A stretch of 64,000 bases of DNA from Azonexus sp. (GTDB lineage: Bacteria; Pseudomonadota; Gammaproteobacteria; Burkholderiales; Rhodocyclaceae): positions 171,814 to 235,813 of the forward strand of contig NZ_JAVBXX010000019.1 in the NCBI RefSeq assembly GCF_030824335.1, given 5' to 3'. Shown in pieces: positions 8,383 to 19,020 of the stretch. Made by a program: the position numbers and the translations under genes. Position 1 is the stretch's first letter; each line of letters begins with the position of its first letter. The notes beneath the pieces were generated by a model that ran no database searches, had not been told where the DNA came from, and worked only from the letters and a program-made list of their open reading frames with translations.

Positions 8383-8707
8383 AAGCGAGAAGCCCATGTT
8401 GTTGAGACATGGGCTTCTGTTGCAGCAACCCTGACCACGGTCAGGGAAATCGGCTTACGCCGTTTGTGGAGGACTACACGGTAATCTCAAGAACTGCTTC
8501 CTTTGACAACAACCATAGAATCTCCTTCAACGCAGCATTCACTGCCACTGAATGTCGAGCTTGCTGCACACTCGACACGGGCTCAGCTTAGCACTTTGAA
8601 AATAAAAAACCACCTTGTTTTTCCGGCCGGAAAAAATAAACACTGGCGGTTGGTCAAACGCTGCCAATCGGCGAGAATGATGGAATTCGCACCATTCCAA
8701 TCGGATC
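8383..8707. other. Intergenic region with four inverted repeats
   Basis: This gap of 325 bp has no convincing gene. It holds GAAGCCCATGT/ACATGGGCTTC (8389-8417, 7-nt loop), GTTGC-A-GCAAC (8419-8429), CCCTGACC-AC-GGTCAGGG (8429-8446) and a perfect palindrome TTTTTCCGGCCGGAAAAA (8618-8635). The first may end transcription of the YkgJ-like gene, though no T-run follows. The last lies 73 bp before the next start codon and could be an operator. Confidence 0.6.
8389..8417 (+). terminator. Hairpin after the cysteine-cluster gene
   Basis: An 11-bp perfect stem with a 7-nt loop starts 6 nt after the stop codon. It lacks a strong T-run, so it may be a weak terminator or an mRNA-end stabilising hairpin. 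Confidence 0.45.
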
Positions 8708-9295
8708 ATGGACAACCTGATCAAGGGTACTGCAACGCTGGAATTGTTCTGCTGGCTTGATCCCGCTGCGGATCTGCCGGGCTGGGACATTCTGAAGGGC
8801 AGTCCGTTCGGTGCCACGCTGGCGGCGCCGGAAGGCAATGCCCCGAGCGCAGGCGATCAGTTGCTCTCGGTGCGCAATTACTTTGCCGAATACCACCTCG
8901 AATTTTTCCGCCAGCGCCGCTACAACCATCTGCCCAGTCGCCTGCATGCAATGCTGCAGTTCGCCACGCGCATCGATGCCATGGCTTTTCGCGACAAGCA
9001 CCCTGAACGCGTGTTTGGCAAAAACCTCTCCTGCGCGCGCAGCAAGAATGCCTACCTGTGCTCGTTTCACGATGCGAGCTGGCTCGACTATCTGCGCTTG
9101 CCGCATAGTCTGTCCTTGTCCGCACTCGATGAGGTTGCGCACTATTATTGGTCGGGGAAGACCGTTGAAGACGTCGGCCTGACTTTCATGAACGAACCCT
9201 GGCGAGAAGTCCCCGTCATCGAAGCGCTCTATCAAGGCACCCTGGAGCCCGTCCAGGACAACGAACCCTCCGGGTGGCTCCCCGGTTTCCGTTAG
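8708..9295 (+). CDS. Hypothetical protein (195 aa)
   Basis: I do not recognise a family with confidence. The protein is soluble-looking, with no signal or membrane segment. It contains aromatic- and His-rich stretches such as YFAEYHLEFFRQRRYNHLPSR (split by position 40-62), a central FRDKHPERVFGKNLSCARSK region and a motif FHDASWLDYLRLPHSL. The C-terminus TFMNEPWREVPVIEALYQGTLEP is acidic and aromatic. Start ATG 8708 has a weak Shine-Dalgarno (GGAT). The gene lies 7 nt upstream of the efflux adaptor, so it may be co-transcribed with the exporter. Confidence 0.7.
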   Translation: MDNLIKGTATLELFCWLDPAADLPGWDILKGSPFGATLAAPEGNAPSAGDQLLSVRNYFAEYHLEFFRQRRYNHLPSRLHAMLQFATRIDAMAFRDKHPERVFGKNLSCARSKNAYLCSFHDASWLDYLRLPHSLSLSALDEVAHYYWSGKTVEDVGLTFMNEPWREVPVIEALYQGTLEPVQDNEPSGWLPGFR

Positions 9296-9302
9296 GACAC
9301 TC

Positions 9303-10442
9303 ATGCGTCGCATCGTCATCATCGCGCTCATTCTCGCCGTACTGGCCGGAGCAGGTTTCTGGTTCACTCGGGAGAAGGCAGTTTCCGTCCTGCTCACCGA
9401 GGTTGCCACCGGCACCGTCGAAGCGACGCTGGCCAATACCCGCGCCGGCACCGTCGAAGCCTGCCAGCGCACCAAGCTGTCGACGATTGTCGGCGGGCGC
9501 ATCGAATACCTCGGCGTCAAGGAAGGCGACAAGGTGAAGCAGGGACAATTGCTGCTGAAATTGTGGAACGACGATCAGCAGGCCAACTCGGCGCTGGCTG
9601 CCGCGCAGGTCGCGCTGGCCGGCAAACGCAGCGAGGAAGTGTGCATTGCTGCGGTCAACGCGGAAAAAGAAGCAAAAAGACAGGCTGAACTGCAGCAAAA
9701 AGGCTTCGTCTCGCCCAGCCGCGAAGAAGCCGCGCGAACCGAGGCGGCAGTCCGTCGGGCGTCCTGCGACACGGCCAAGGCGGATATCGCGCAGGCCGAG
9801 GCCAAGCTCAAGTCCACCCGCGTCGAGCAGGGGCGCGTTGCGCTCTATGCGCCATTCGACGGCATTGTCGCCAAGATCGTCGGCGAATTGGGCGAATACT
9901 CGACCCCGTCGCCCCCCGGCGTGCCGACGCCACCGGCCATCGACCTGATCGACGATTCCTGTCTCTACGTCAATGCGCCGATGGACGAAGTCGATGCGCC
10001 CAAAATCAGCGTCGGCCAGACGGTACGCATCACGCTCGACGCCCTGCCCGGCCAAACCCTGCCCGGCACGGTCAAACGTGTCGCACCTTATGTTTCAGCG
10101 GTGGAAAAGCAGGCCCGCACAGTCGACATCGAGGTCGATTTCACCCAGCCGGAAAACACCGGCAAGCTGCTGGTTGGCTATAGCGCCGATGTCGAGATCA
10201 TCCTGCAGCGCCGGGAAAACGTGCTGCGCATCCCGAGCGCCAGCATTCTGGAAGGCAACAAGGTGCTGGTACTCAAGGAGGGCAAGCTGGAAGCCCGGAG
10301 TATCAAGACCGGCATTGCCAACTGGCAGCACACCGAGGTCAGCGAAGGCTTGCAGGCGGGCGAACGCATCGTCACCTCGCTGGAGCGGGCTGGCGTCGTG
10401 GCCGGCGCCAAGGCCGTGCAGGACGAAAAAGTGGCCAAATAG
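9303..10442 (+). CDS. HlyD/MacA-type periplasmic adaptor of an ABC exporter
   Basis: 379 aa with an N-terminal membrane anchor (~3-20, IVIIALILAVLAGAGF). A lipoyl-like half (IVGGRIEYLGVKEGDKVKQG) is followed by a coiled-coil hairpin rich in Ala/Glu/Lys (~90-165), the second lipoyl half (YAPFDGIVAKIVGELGEY) and a beta-barrel/membrane-proximal domain. It would bridge the inner-membrane MacB-like pump to an outer-membrane TolC-type channel; none is encoded here. It is abutted directly by the ATPase gene. Confidence 0.88.
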   Translation: MRRIVIIALILAVLAGAGFWFTREKAVSVLLTEVATGTVEATLANTRAGTVEACQRTKLSTIVGGRIEYLGVKEGDKVKQGQLLLKLWNDDQQANSALAAAQVALAGKRSEEVCIAAVNAEKEAKRQAELQQKGFVSPSREEAARTEAAVRRASCDTAKADIAQAEAKLKSTRVEQGRVALYAPFDGIVAKIVGELGEYSTPSPPGVPTPPAIDLIDDSCLYVNAPMDEVDAPKISVGQTVRITLDALPGQTLPGTVKRVAPYVSAVEKQARTVDIEVDFTQPENTGKLLVGYSADVEIILQRRENVLRIPSASILEGNKVLVLKEGKLEARSIKTGIANWQHTEVSEGLQAGERIVTSLERAGVVAGAKAVQDEKVAK

Positions 10443-11135
10443 ATGGCCTTGATCGAACTTTCCGGCATCGAACGCCGCTTCCTGCTCGGTGATACCACGG
10501 TCAACGCGCTGGCCGGGCTGAATTTGTCCATCGCCGCCGGTGAATACGTTGCCGTAATGGGGCCATCCGGCTCGGGCAAATCGACGCTGCTCAATCTGCT
10601 CGGCCTGCTCGACCGTCCCAACGCGGGCAGCTACCGGCTTGAAGGGCGCGATGTCACGACACTGAGCGCCGACGAACAGGCCACAGTGCGCAGTCTGCGC
10701 ATCGGCTTCGTCTTCCAGAGTTTTCATCTGGTGCCACGGTTGAGTGCGGCGGAAAACATCGCGCTGCCGATGATGCTGGCCGGCATCGCACCGGCCGAGC
10801 GCAAGCAGCGCGTCAGCCAGGCCTTGATCAATTTCGGGCTGGAAAACCGCGCCGACCACAAGCCGGACCAACTCTCCGGCGGGCAACGCCAGCGCGTCGC
10901 CATTGCCCGCGCCACCATCATGCAGCCCGCCTTGATCCTGGCCGACGAACCGACCGGCAATCTCGACCGCCATACCGGTGACGAAGTGGTCAACCTGCTT
11001 GAAGCGCTCAACGCCAGCGGCGTCACGCTGGTTGTCGTCACGCACGACCAGCGCATGGGCGCCCGCGCCCGCCGGCAGCTCGTCATGGAAGACGGCCGCC
11101 TGAAATTCGACAGTGCCGTAGATGCGGCTGTCTGA
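10443..11135 (+). CDS. MacB/LolD-type ABC transporter ATP-binding protein
   Basis: 230 aa. Walker A is GPSGSGKST (~37-45), Q-loop region [14 protein letters not shown], signature [14 protein letters not shown], Walker [13 protein letters not shown] and switch His in VVVTHDQ. This set matches the MacB/LolD/FtsE subfamily that works with FtsX-type permeases and couples ATP hydrolysis to envelope-spanning export or mechanotransmission. It starts immediately after the adaptor stop and overlaps the first permease by 14 nt. Confidence 0.92.
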   Translation: MALIELSGIERRFLLGDTTVNALAGLNLSIAAGEYVAVMGPSGSGKSTLLNLLGLLDRPNAGSYRLEGRDVTTLSADEQATVRSLRIGFVFQSFHLVPRLSAAENIALPMMLAGIAPAERKQRVSQALINFGLENRADHKPDQLSGGQRQRVAIARATIMQPALILADEPTGNLDRHTGDEVVNLLEALNASGVTLVVVTHDQRMGARARRQLVMEDGRLKFDSAVDAAV

Positions 11136-12330
11136 CACCCTGCGCTTCGCCCGCGATGCGGCGACCGGTTATCCGATGCGCACTGCACTATCCGTGTTCG
11201 CCATGGCCATCGGCGTTGCCGCCGTCGTCTTGCTGACGGCGCTGGGCGATGGCGCCAGACGCTATGTCGTGGGCCAGTTTTCTGCCCTCGGCACCAACCT
11301 GGTCATGGTCTTGCCCGGCCGTACCGGCACCGGCGGCTTCAATCCGGCCACCGCCATCACCAGCACGCCGCGCGATCTTACGGTCGACGATGCGGCAGCG
11401 GTCAAAAGAGCAACTTCGGTACTGCGCGTGGCACCGCTGCTCGTTGGCACATCGGAAATCAATTTTGCCGGGCGCCTGCGTGAAGTCATGGTCGCCGGCA
11501 CCGTGGCGGATTACTTTGCCATTCGCGATTTCCAGGTGGCGCAAGGCGACATCCTGCCCGATGAGGACTGGAACCGTGGCGCGTCGGTTGCTGTCATCGG
11601 CAACAAGATACGCCAGGAATTGTTCGGCAACACGCCAGCGGTTGGCCAATTGGTGCGCATCGGCGACCGGCGGGTGCGGGTGATCGGCGTGCTCAAGTCA
11701 ACCGGCCAAGGGTTGGGCATGAATACCGACGAACTGGTCATCGTACCGGTTTCGCTGGCCCTGTCGATGTTCAACACCAATACGCTGTTCCGGGTTCTGG
11801 TCGAGGCGCGCAATCGCGAACTGATTCCGCAAGCCAAGGAGCAGACGCTGGCGATCATCAAGCAACGCCATCGCGGCGAGGAAGACATCACGGTGATCAC
11901 CCAGGATGCGGTGCTCGCCACCTTCGACAAGCTGCTCGGTGCGCTGACTCTGGCGGTCGCCGGCATTGCCGCGATCAGTCTGGCGGTGGCCGGCATTTTG
12001 GTGATGAACGTGATGCTCGTCGCGGTCACCCAGCGCACCGGCGAAATCGGACTGCTCAAGGCGCTCGGCGCACCGGCCCGGACCATCCGCTTGGCCTTCC
12101 TCAGCGAAGCAGCGATGCTGTCGGCGGTCGGTGCGCTACTCGGCTACCTGCTCGGCCAACTCGGTGCCTTCATCCTGCGCCAGATTTTTCCGGTATTCCC
12201 GGCGTATCCGCCTGACTGGGCGGTCATCGCCGGCCTCGGTACGGCCATCGGCACCGGTTTGCTGTTCGGCTTCCTGCCGGCCCGCCGCGCCGCCCGGCTC
12301 GATCCAGTGCAAGCCTTGATGAAGCACTGA
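11122..12330 (+). CDS. FtsX/MacB-type ABC permease 1
   Basis: 402 aa. TM1 lies near residues 17-40 ([21 protein letters not shown]). It is followed by a large periplasmic MacB-core domain (~41-270) and three C-terminal TM helices in the FtsX domain (~280-395), with [16 protein letters not shown] as the usual coupling segment. The start overlaps the ATPase gene. It is paired with a second, homologous permease one base downstream, so the pump is probably a heterodimer instead of the MacB homodimer. Confidence 0.9.
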   Translation: MRLSDTLRFARDAATGYPMRTALSVFAMAIGVAAVVLLTALGDGARRYVVGQFSALGTNLVMVLPGRTGTGGFNPATAITSTPRDLTVDDAAAVKRATSVLRVAPLLVGTSEINFAGRLREVMVAGTVADYFAIRDFQVAQGDILPDEDWNRGASVAVIGNKIRQELFGNTPAVGQLVRIGDRRVRVIGVLKSTGQGLGMNTDELVIVPVSLALSMFNTNTLFRVLVEARNRELIPQAKEQTLAIIKQRHRGEEDITVITQDAVLATFDKLLGALTLAVAGIAAISLAVAGILVMNVMLVAVTQRTGEIGLLKALGAPARTIRLAFLSEAAMLSAVGALLGYLLGQLGAFILRQIFPVFPAYPPDWAVIAGLGTAIGTGLLFGFLPARRAARLDPVQALMKH

Positions 12331-12331
12331 G

Positions 12332-13531
12332 ATGCTGCTAACCGACGCCTTGCAACTCGCCAGCCGCGCCGTCACCGCACAGCGTCTGCGCAGCTTCCTG
12401 ACGCTGCTCGGCATTGCCGTCGGCATTGCGTCGGTCATCCTGCTGACCTCGATCGGCGAAGGCATTCATCGTTACGTGCTGGGCGAGTTCACCCAGTTCG
12501 GCACCAACGTGGTCAGCGTTGCGCCGGGCAAGACCAAAACCGGCGGCGCGCCGTCGGGACTACCTTCGAGCGCACGCCCCTTGACGCTGGAAGATGCCAC
12601 ATCGCTCAAGCACCTGCCCGGCATCGTCGCGGTGACACCCAATGTACGCGGCAACGCCGAGGTTCATGGCAACGGACGCACGCGACGCACACTGATTTCC
12701 GGGGTCAACGCCGATTCTGCCGTGGTTTTCAAGTTGACCGCAAAAAGCGGCCAATACCTGCCGGATGACGATGGTGCCAATGCCCGCGCTTTCGTCGTGC
12801 TGGGTGCCAAGCTGAAAGATGAATTGTTCGGGGTGGACAACGCGCTCGGCCAGCGGGTACGCATCGGCGGTCTGCAATTCCGGGTGATTGGCATCATGGC
12901 TGCGAAAGGGCAGTTTCTCGGCATCGATCTCGACGACGCCGCTTTCATTCCAGCCGGTCGCGCCCAGGAGTTGTTCAATCGCGAAGGGGTCGATGAAATC
13001 AATATCGCCGCTGCCGCGGGCATCCCATCCAGCAAAGTGGCCGAGAACATCCGTCGCCACCTGATCGAACGCCACGGGCGCGAGGATTTCACCATCGTCA
13101 CCCAGGAAGAAATGCTGAAAACGCTGTCCAACATCCTCAATGTACTGACCATGGCGGTCGGCGCGCTGGGTGGCATTTCACTGCTGGTCGGCGGTGTCGG
13201 CATCGTCACCATCATGACCATCGCGGTCAGCGAACGCACCAGCGAGATCGGCCTGCTGGTCGCGCTGGGCGCCCGTCGGCGCACCATCCTCGGCTTGTTT
13301 CTCGGCGAAGCCATCGCGCTGTCCGCCCTGGGTGGATTGCTCGGCCTGCTGCTCGGAATCGGGCTGGCGCAGTTGATCCATCTGCTGGTACCGGCCTTGC
13401 CGGTGCATACGCCGATCAGTTTTGTGCTGCTGGCCGAAGCCCTTGCCATCAGCATCGGACTCGCCGCCGGCGTTCTGCCCGCCCGCCGGGCCGCACAACT
13501 CGACCCGGTTGAAGCATTACGGTCAGAATGA
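12332..13531 (+). CDS. FtsX/MacB-type ABC permease 2
   Basis: 399 aa with the same layout as the upstream permease: TM1 with LRSFLTLLGIAVGIASVILL, a periplasmic core, then an FtsX domain with SERTSEIGLLVALGARRRTI and a final LDPVEALRSE. The last residues match the MacB family (DPVEALR). It ends the adaptor-ATPase-permease-permease operon. Substrate is unknown; macrolide, peptide or lipoprotein-type cargo are all possible. Confidence 0.9.
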   Translation: MLLTDALQLASRAVTAQRLRSFLTLLGIAVGIASVILLTSIGEGIHRYVLGEFTQFGTNVVSVAPGKTKTGGAPSGLPSSARPLTLEDATSLKHLPGIVAVTPNVRGNAEVHGNGRTRRTLISGVNADSAVVFKLTAKSGQYLPDDDGANARAFVVLGAKLKDELFGVDNALGQRVRIGGLQFRVIGIMAAKGQFLGIDLDDAAFIPAGRAQELFNREGVDEINIAAAAGIPSSKVAENIRRHLIERHGREDFTIVTQEEMLKTLSNILNVLTMAVGALGGISLLVGGVGIVTIMTIAVSERTSEIGLLVALGARRRTILGLFLGEAIALSALGGLLGLLLGIGLAQLIHLLVPALPVHTPISFVLLAEALAISIGLAAGVLPARRAAQLDPVEALRSE

Positions 13532-13576
13532 CGTGCTAAAGTCTCGCCACAATTTTTTCAACTCAGGAAAACAGCC

Positions 13577-13999
13577 ATGACCTATTACATCGACCAACTC
13601 GAACCCGGCATGTCCGCCAGCACCTCTAAGACCGTCACCGAAACCGACATCATCCTGTTCGCCGGCATCTCGACCGACGTCAACCCGGCTCACCTCGATG
13701 AGGAATACTGCAAGGGCACGATGTTCGGCACCCGCATTGCCCACGGCATGCTGTCCGCCGGCTTCATCTCGGCAACGCTGGCCAACAAGCTGCCCGGACC
13801 TGGCACCATCTACCTGTCGCAAACGCTGAAGTTCAAGGCACCGGTCAAGCCGGGCGACACCGTCACCGCAACCGTCACGGTGCGCGAAGTCAATGCCGCG
13901 AAGAATCGCGTCATTCTCGACACCGTGTGCACGGTCGCCGGCAAAACCGTCATCGAAGGCGAATGCCAGATGATGCCGCCGGTTCGCCCCGCCGCCTGA
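13577..13999 (+). CDS. phaJ: MaoC-type (R)-specific enoyl-CoA hydratase
   Basis: 140 aa hot-dog-fold protein. The hydratase-2 motif is seen in FAGISTDVNPAHLDEEYCKGTMFGTRIAHGMLSA (residues ~30-63), with catalytic Asp and His in D-x-N-P-x-H. PhaJ enzymes convert trans-2-enoyl-CoA from beta-oxidation to (R)-3-hydroxyacyl-CoA for polyhydroxyalkanoate synthesis. A Shine-Dalgarno AGGA precedes ATG 13577. It is followed by a good terminator. PhaJ function versus another MaoC hydratase cannot be separated from sequence alone. Confidence 0.85.
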   Translation: MTYYIDQLEPGMSASTSKTVTETDIILFAGISTDVNPAHLDEEYCKGTMFGTRIAHGMLSAGFISATLANKLPGPGTIYLSQTLKFKAPVKPGDTVTATVTVREVNAAKNRVILDTVCTVAGKTVIEGECQMMPPVRPAA

Positions 14000-14015
14000 T
14001 TTCTGCTCGCCAATG

Positions 14016-14050
14016 AAAAACGCCGGCCGGGTCGCCCCGCCGGCGTTTTT
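14016..14050 (+). terminator. Intrinsic terminator of phaJ
   Basis: AAAAACGCCGGC pairs with GCCGGCGTTTTT (12 bp) around an 11-nt loop, and the T-run is part of the 3' arm. It begins 17 nt after the stop codon. Confidence 0.85.
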
Positions 14051-14096
14051 GTCTTCCTGATTACAGTTTTTAACGATTTCCTGCGTTCGACCGTGC

Positions 14097-14173
14097 GGCC
14101 AGCCTTTGTTTCTATGGTCCTAGGGCCAGCCCTTGTTTCTATGGTCCTAGGGCCAGCCCTTGTTTCTATGGTC
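14097..14173. repeat. 27-bp tandem repeat, about 2.9 copies
   Basis: Copies lie at 14097-14123, 14124-14150 and 14151-14173. The unit begins GGCCAGCC and contains TTGTTTCTATGGTCCTAG. Copies 1 and 2 differ at one base; copy 3 stops after ATGGTC. Each copy junction forms an imperfect palindrome TGGTCCTAGGGCCA centred on CCTAGG (14115-14128 and 14142-14155). It lies between the convergent genes phaJ and the pseudouridine synthase, 24 nt from the latter's stop. Confidence 0.95.
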
Positions 14174-14197
14174 GCAAAAACCGAACAATAATCCCGC

Positions 14198-15451
14198 TCA
14201 GAATGCCTCGTCAGCGCGCAGGAAACGCCACTGCCCCATCGGCAGGTCGCCCAGCCGCACACGACCGATACGCACGCGTTTCAAGCCGATGACCTGCAAG
14301 CCGACCAGTTCGCACATGCGACGAATCTGGCGCTTCTTGCCTTCCTTCAGGATGAAGTGAAGCTGATCCTCGTTGAGCTGCTTGACCCAGGCTGGACGCA
14401 GCGGTTTGCCGTCCAGTTCCAAGCCATGCTTCAACAAGTCCAGGCCATTCGGAATCATCTTGCCGGACACCCGGACCAAGTATTCTTTTTCCGCCTGACT
14501 ATCGTCACCGACCAGCTTCCGTGCCACGCGACCATCGCTGGTCAGCACCAGCAAACCGGTCGAATCGATGTCCAGCCGACCGGCTGGCGCCAGACCGCGC
14601 AACATCCACGGCTTGAACTCCATGTCGCCCGACTGATGCATCTGTGTCTCGGCCGTAATCAGCGTCACCGCCGGAATACAACCCGGTTCCGGCTGACCGG
14701 AGACGTAACCGACAGGCTTGTGCAGCAGGATGGTGACCAGCTTGGCCTGATCCTTCTTGGCCTCGGTCGAGATGGTGATTTCGGCCGACGGATCGATCCG
14801 CGAACCCAGTTCGCAGACCTGTTCGCCATTGACGAAAACCCAGCCACGTTCGATCCACAAATCGGCCTCACGGCGCGAGCACATGCCACGCTCGGACATC
14901 ACCTTGGACAGACGAGTCCCTTCGGGCGGCGGCCCGCTACGCACGAAGGGCACATGCGGTGTAGCCGATGCCTCCTTGCGCACCGGACGATCCGTACGCG
15001 GACGGTCGGTACGTGCCGGACGATCATCGCGAGCGGAATAATCCGACCGGTCAGCACGCACCGGTTTGGTCGTTGAAGCAGCCCGGCCGGCAGACTTTGC
15101 CCACGGGTTGTCAGACGACTTTTCAACGGCTTTGGCTGGTGGTAAATCGCGTTTCGACACCGGGCCACCGCGCAAAGGCTTGTGGCGCCCAGGGCGTTCT
15201 TCACGTGGCATATCCCGGCGCACACTCAAAGTACCTTCCGGCTTGGCCGGCGCAGGCGACGCTGGATCAGTCGATGGTGCGGGTCGTACCGGGCGCTGGG
15301 TCGGCGCACGAGCCGGCGCACTATCCGCCGAACTGTCGCCCAAATCAGGGCTCCGGTCAGACGCCGGCGTTTTTTCAGTTTTTTCGCCGTCGACCGCAGC
15401 AGCGGTGTCCGACTTGCGCCATTTGGCCCAGGGATCGTCGCCAGTACTCAT
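14198..15451 (-). CDS. RsuA/RluB/RluF-family pseudouridine synthase with long charged N-terminus
   Basis: 417 aa. Residues ~1-175 are low-complexity, rich in D/R/K/P/S (many DR, RP and TD repeats) and probably disordered. An S4 domain follows ([20 protein letters not shown], ~180-235), then the catalytic domain with motif [17 protein letters not shown], whose D in LDIDSTGL is the catalytic Asp, and [15 protein letters not shown]. The C-terminal LPMGQWRFL resembles RluF (23S U2604) more than RluB, but RluB cannot be excluded. The start overlaps the stop of the FKBP gene (ATGA in reverse), so the two are co-transcribed. Confidence 0.85.
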   Translation of the reverse strand: MSTGDDPWAKWRKSDTAAAVDGEKTEKTPASDRSPDLGDSSADSAPARAPTQRPVRPAPSTDPASPAPAKPEGTLSVRRDMPREERPGRHKPLRGGPVSKRDLPPAKAVEKSSDNPWAKSAGRAASTTKPVRADRSDYSARDDRPARTDRPRTDRPVRKEASATPHVPFVRSGPPPEGTRLSKVMSERGMCSRREADLWIERGWVFVNGEQVCELGSRIDPSAEITISTEAKKDQAKLVTILLHKPVGYVSGQPEPGCIPAVTLITAETQMHQSGDMEFKPWMLRGLAPAGRLDIDSTGLLVLTSDGRVARKLVGDDSQAEKEYLVRVSGKMIPNGLDLLKHGLELDGKPLRPAWVKQLNEDQLHFILKEGKKRQIRRMCELVGLQVIGLKRVRIGRVRLGDLPMGQWRFLRADEAF

Positions 15452-15792
15452 TGGATATCGAGCAACTCAACCTCGAAAACCAGCGTCGCATTCGGCGGGA
15501 TCACCCCACCTGCGCCGCGTGCACCATAGCCGAGTTGCGGCGGAATGGTCAGTTTGCGCGTGCCGCCGATCTTCATGCCTTGCACGCCTTCGTCCCAACC
15601 GGCGATCACGTTACGCTGACCGAGCGGAAACTGGAAGGGATCGTTGCGATCCTTGCTCGAATCGAACTTGCTGCCATCGGTCAGCCAGCCCGTGTAATGC
15701 ACTGTGACGAAAGCGCCAGCGGTGGCTTCAGCGCCTGCGCCGACAACGGTATCTTCATAGACCAGCCCGGAGGCGGTGGTGATTTCAGCCAT
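15448..15792 (-). CDS. FKBP-type peptidyl-prolyl cis-trans isomerase
   Basis: 114 aa single FKBP domain without signal peptide, so probably cytoplasmic. Recognisable elements are [20 protein letters not shown], the active-site stretch [20 protein letters not shown] and the end LGYGARG...[16 protein letters not shown]. It catalyses proline isomerisation and aids folding. It is the first gene of a two-gene - strand unit with the pseudouridine synthase and is divergent from rplU. Confidence 0.93.
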   Translation of the reverse strand: MAEITTASGLVYEDTVVGAGAEATAGAFVTVHYTGWLTDGSKFDSSKDRNDPFQFPLGQRNVIAGWDEGVQGMKIGGTRKLTIPPQLGYGARGAGGVIPPNATLVFEVELLDIQ

Positions 15793-15856
15793 GGCGTTCT
15801 CCTCGTAAAGCGCGGCAGTTTATCACAGAGATGCGCACAAACCAGGCGACAAACCT

Positions 15857-15884
15857 TTGACTCACCGGGATTTTTCCGTATAAT
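15857..15884 (+). promoter_or_regulatory. Sigma70 promoter of rplU-rpmA
   Basis: TTGACT (15857-15862) and a perfect TATAAT (15879-15884) are separated by 16 bp. It lies ~50 bp before rplU. This is a strong promoter, as expected for a ribosomal protein operon. Confidence 0.85.
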
Positions 15885-15933
15885 GCGCGGTTCTTTGTAG
15901 CACCTTTTTTGGTTTATTTTCGGAGTCCAACCC

Positions 15934-16245
15934 ATGTATGCGGTCATAAAAACCGGCGGTAAGCAGTATCGCGTTACCAACGGTCTAAAATTTAAAGTAG
16001 AACAGATACCGGCAGACGTTGGCGCAGAAATTACCCTTGACCAGATCCTCATGGTAGGCGAAGGCGAGTCGGTAAAGATCGGCGCCCCCTTCCTTGCTGG
16101 CGCCACCGTCAAAGCAACCGTGCTGTCGCATGGCCGCCACGACAAGGTCCGGATCTTCAAGATGCGCCGTCGTAAGCACTACCAGAAGCGTCAGGGCCAT
16201 CGTCAGAACTACACCGAACTGCGCATCGATTCGATCGCTGCCTAA
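15934..16245 (+). CDS. rplU: 50S ribosomal protein L21
   Basis: 103 aa, full family length. It starts [14 protein letters not shown] and has the conserved C-terminal [17 protein letters not shown] segment. It binds 23S rRNA in the large subunit. It is followed by rpmA after 21 nt, the universal rplU-rpmA-obgE order. Confidence 0.98.
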   Translation: MYAVIKTGGKQYRVTNGLKFKVEQIPADVGAEITLDQILMVGEGESVKIGAPFLAGATVKATVLSHGRHDKVRIFKMRRRKHYQKRQGHRQNYTELRIDSIAA

Positions 16246-16266
16246 GTTCAGACAAGGAGCTAACAA

Positions 16267-16530
16267 ATGGCACACAAAAAAGCTGGCGGTAGTTCACGTA
16301 ACGGCCGCGACTCACAAGCCCAACGACTGGGCGTCAAGCGCTACGGCGGTCAATTCGTCCTGGCTGGCAACATCATTGTTCGTCAGCGCGGCACCGAGTT
16401 CCACGCTGGCGAAAACGTCGGCATGGGCAAGGATCACACCCTGTTCGCGCTGAAGGATGGCACCATCCAGTTCGCCATCAAGGGCGAAAAGAAGCGCCGC
16501 ACGGTTACCATCGTTCCGGCCGCTGAATAA
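16267..16530 (+). CDS. rpmA: 50S ribosomal protein L27
   Basis: 87 aa. It starts [17 protein letters not shown], so no N-terminal cleavable extension of the Firmicute type is present. The core has [21 protein letters not shown]27 reaches the peptidyl-transferase centre. A strong AAGGAG Shine-Dalgarno lies before ATG 16267, and a terminator follows. Confidence 0.98.
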   Translation: MAHKKAGGSSRNGRDSQAQRLGVKRYGGQFVLAGNIIVRQRGTEFHAGENVGMGKDHTLFALKDGTIQFAIKGEKKRRTVTIVPAAE

Positions 16531-16548
16531 TTCAGCACCGCGGAATCG

Positions 16549-16578
16549 CAAAGCCCTATCCGCCGGATGGGGCTTTTT
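16549..16578 (+). terminator. Intrinsic terminator after rpmA
   Basis: AAAGCCC-ATCC pairs with GGAT-GGGCTTT with small internal irregularities, followed by a TTTTT run (16574-16578). It separates rplU-rpmA from obgE or acts as an attenuator between them. Confidence 0.75.
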
Positions 16579-16585
16579 AGTTTAT

Positions 16586-16604
16586 GCCACCAGATTCTGG
16601 TGGC
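16586..16604. repeat. Perfect inverted repeat upstream of obgE
   Basis: GCCACCAGA-T-TCTGGTGGC, 9 bp arms around one base, 29 bp before the obgE start and directly after the rpmA terminator. This could be an operator or a leader hairpin; no regulator is identifiable. Confidence 0.8.
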
Positions 16605-16621
16605 GCATCCCTTGTGGATAA

Positions 16622-18834
<2,213 letters not shown>

Positions 18835-18896
18835 GCGCACACAGCCCACAGCAGGGGCCACTCCTCCGACCACCGCGCTTGAAGCCTCAAACATCA

Positions 18897-18921
18897 GCAC
18901 ACATAGCATGTGTGCTTTTTT
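18897..18921 (+). terminator. Intrinsic terminator of proB
   Basis: GCACACAT/ATGTGTGC (8 bp) with a 3-nt loop and six T, located ~60 nt after the stop codon. Confidence 0.88.
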
Positions 18922-18960
18922 ATTGCGCAAACATCCCGAAAATCCCAAAACCCGACACAA

Positions 18961-18991
18961 ACAAAAACGGCCACTCCGAAGAGTGACCGTT
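18961..18991 (-). terminator. Intrinsic terminator of the porin gene
   Basis: On the - strand, AACGGTCACTC pairs with GAGTGGCCGTT (one G-U pair) around TTCG, followed by TTTGT. The extra-stable TTCG loop and T-run mark a strong terminator 30 nt beyond the porin stop. Confidence 0.88.
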
Positions 18992-19020
18992 CTTGAGTAT
19001 CTAAAACTAGCTAGGCTAGA

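Noticed and set aside
14097..14173. CRISPR-like array
   Set aside because: Units are directly tandem with no unique spacers and no cas genes nearby.
13810..14262. - strand frame reading the 27-bp repeat as a repeated peptide (ETRAGPRTI units)
   Set aside because: 27 is a multiple of 3, so any frame through the repeat stays open; no start signal and it overlaps phaJ and the pseudouridine synthase end.
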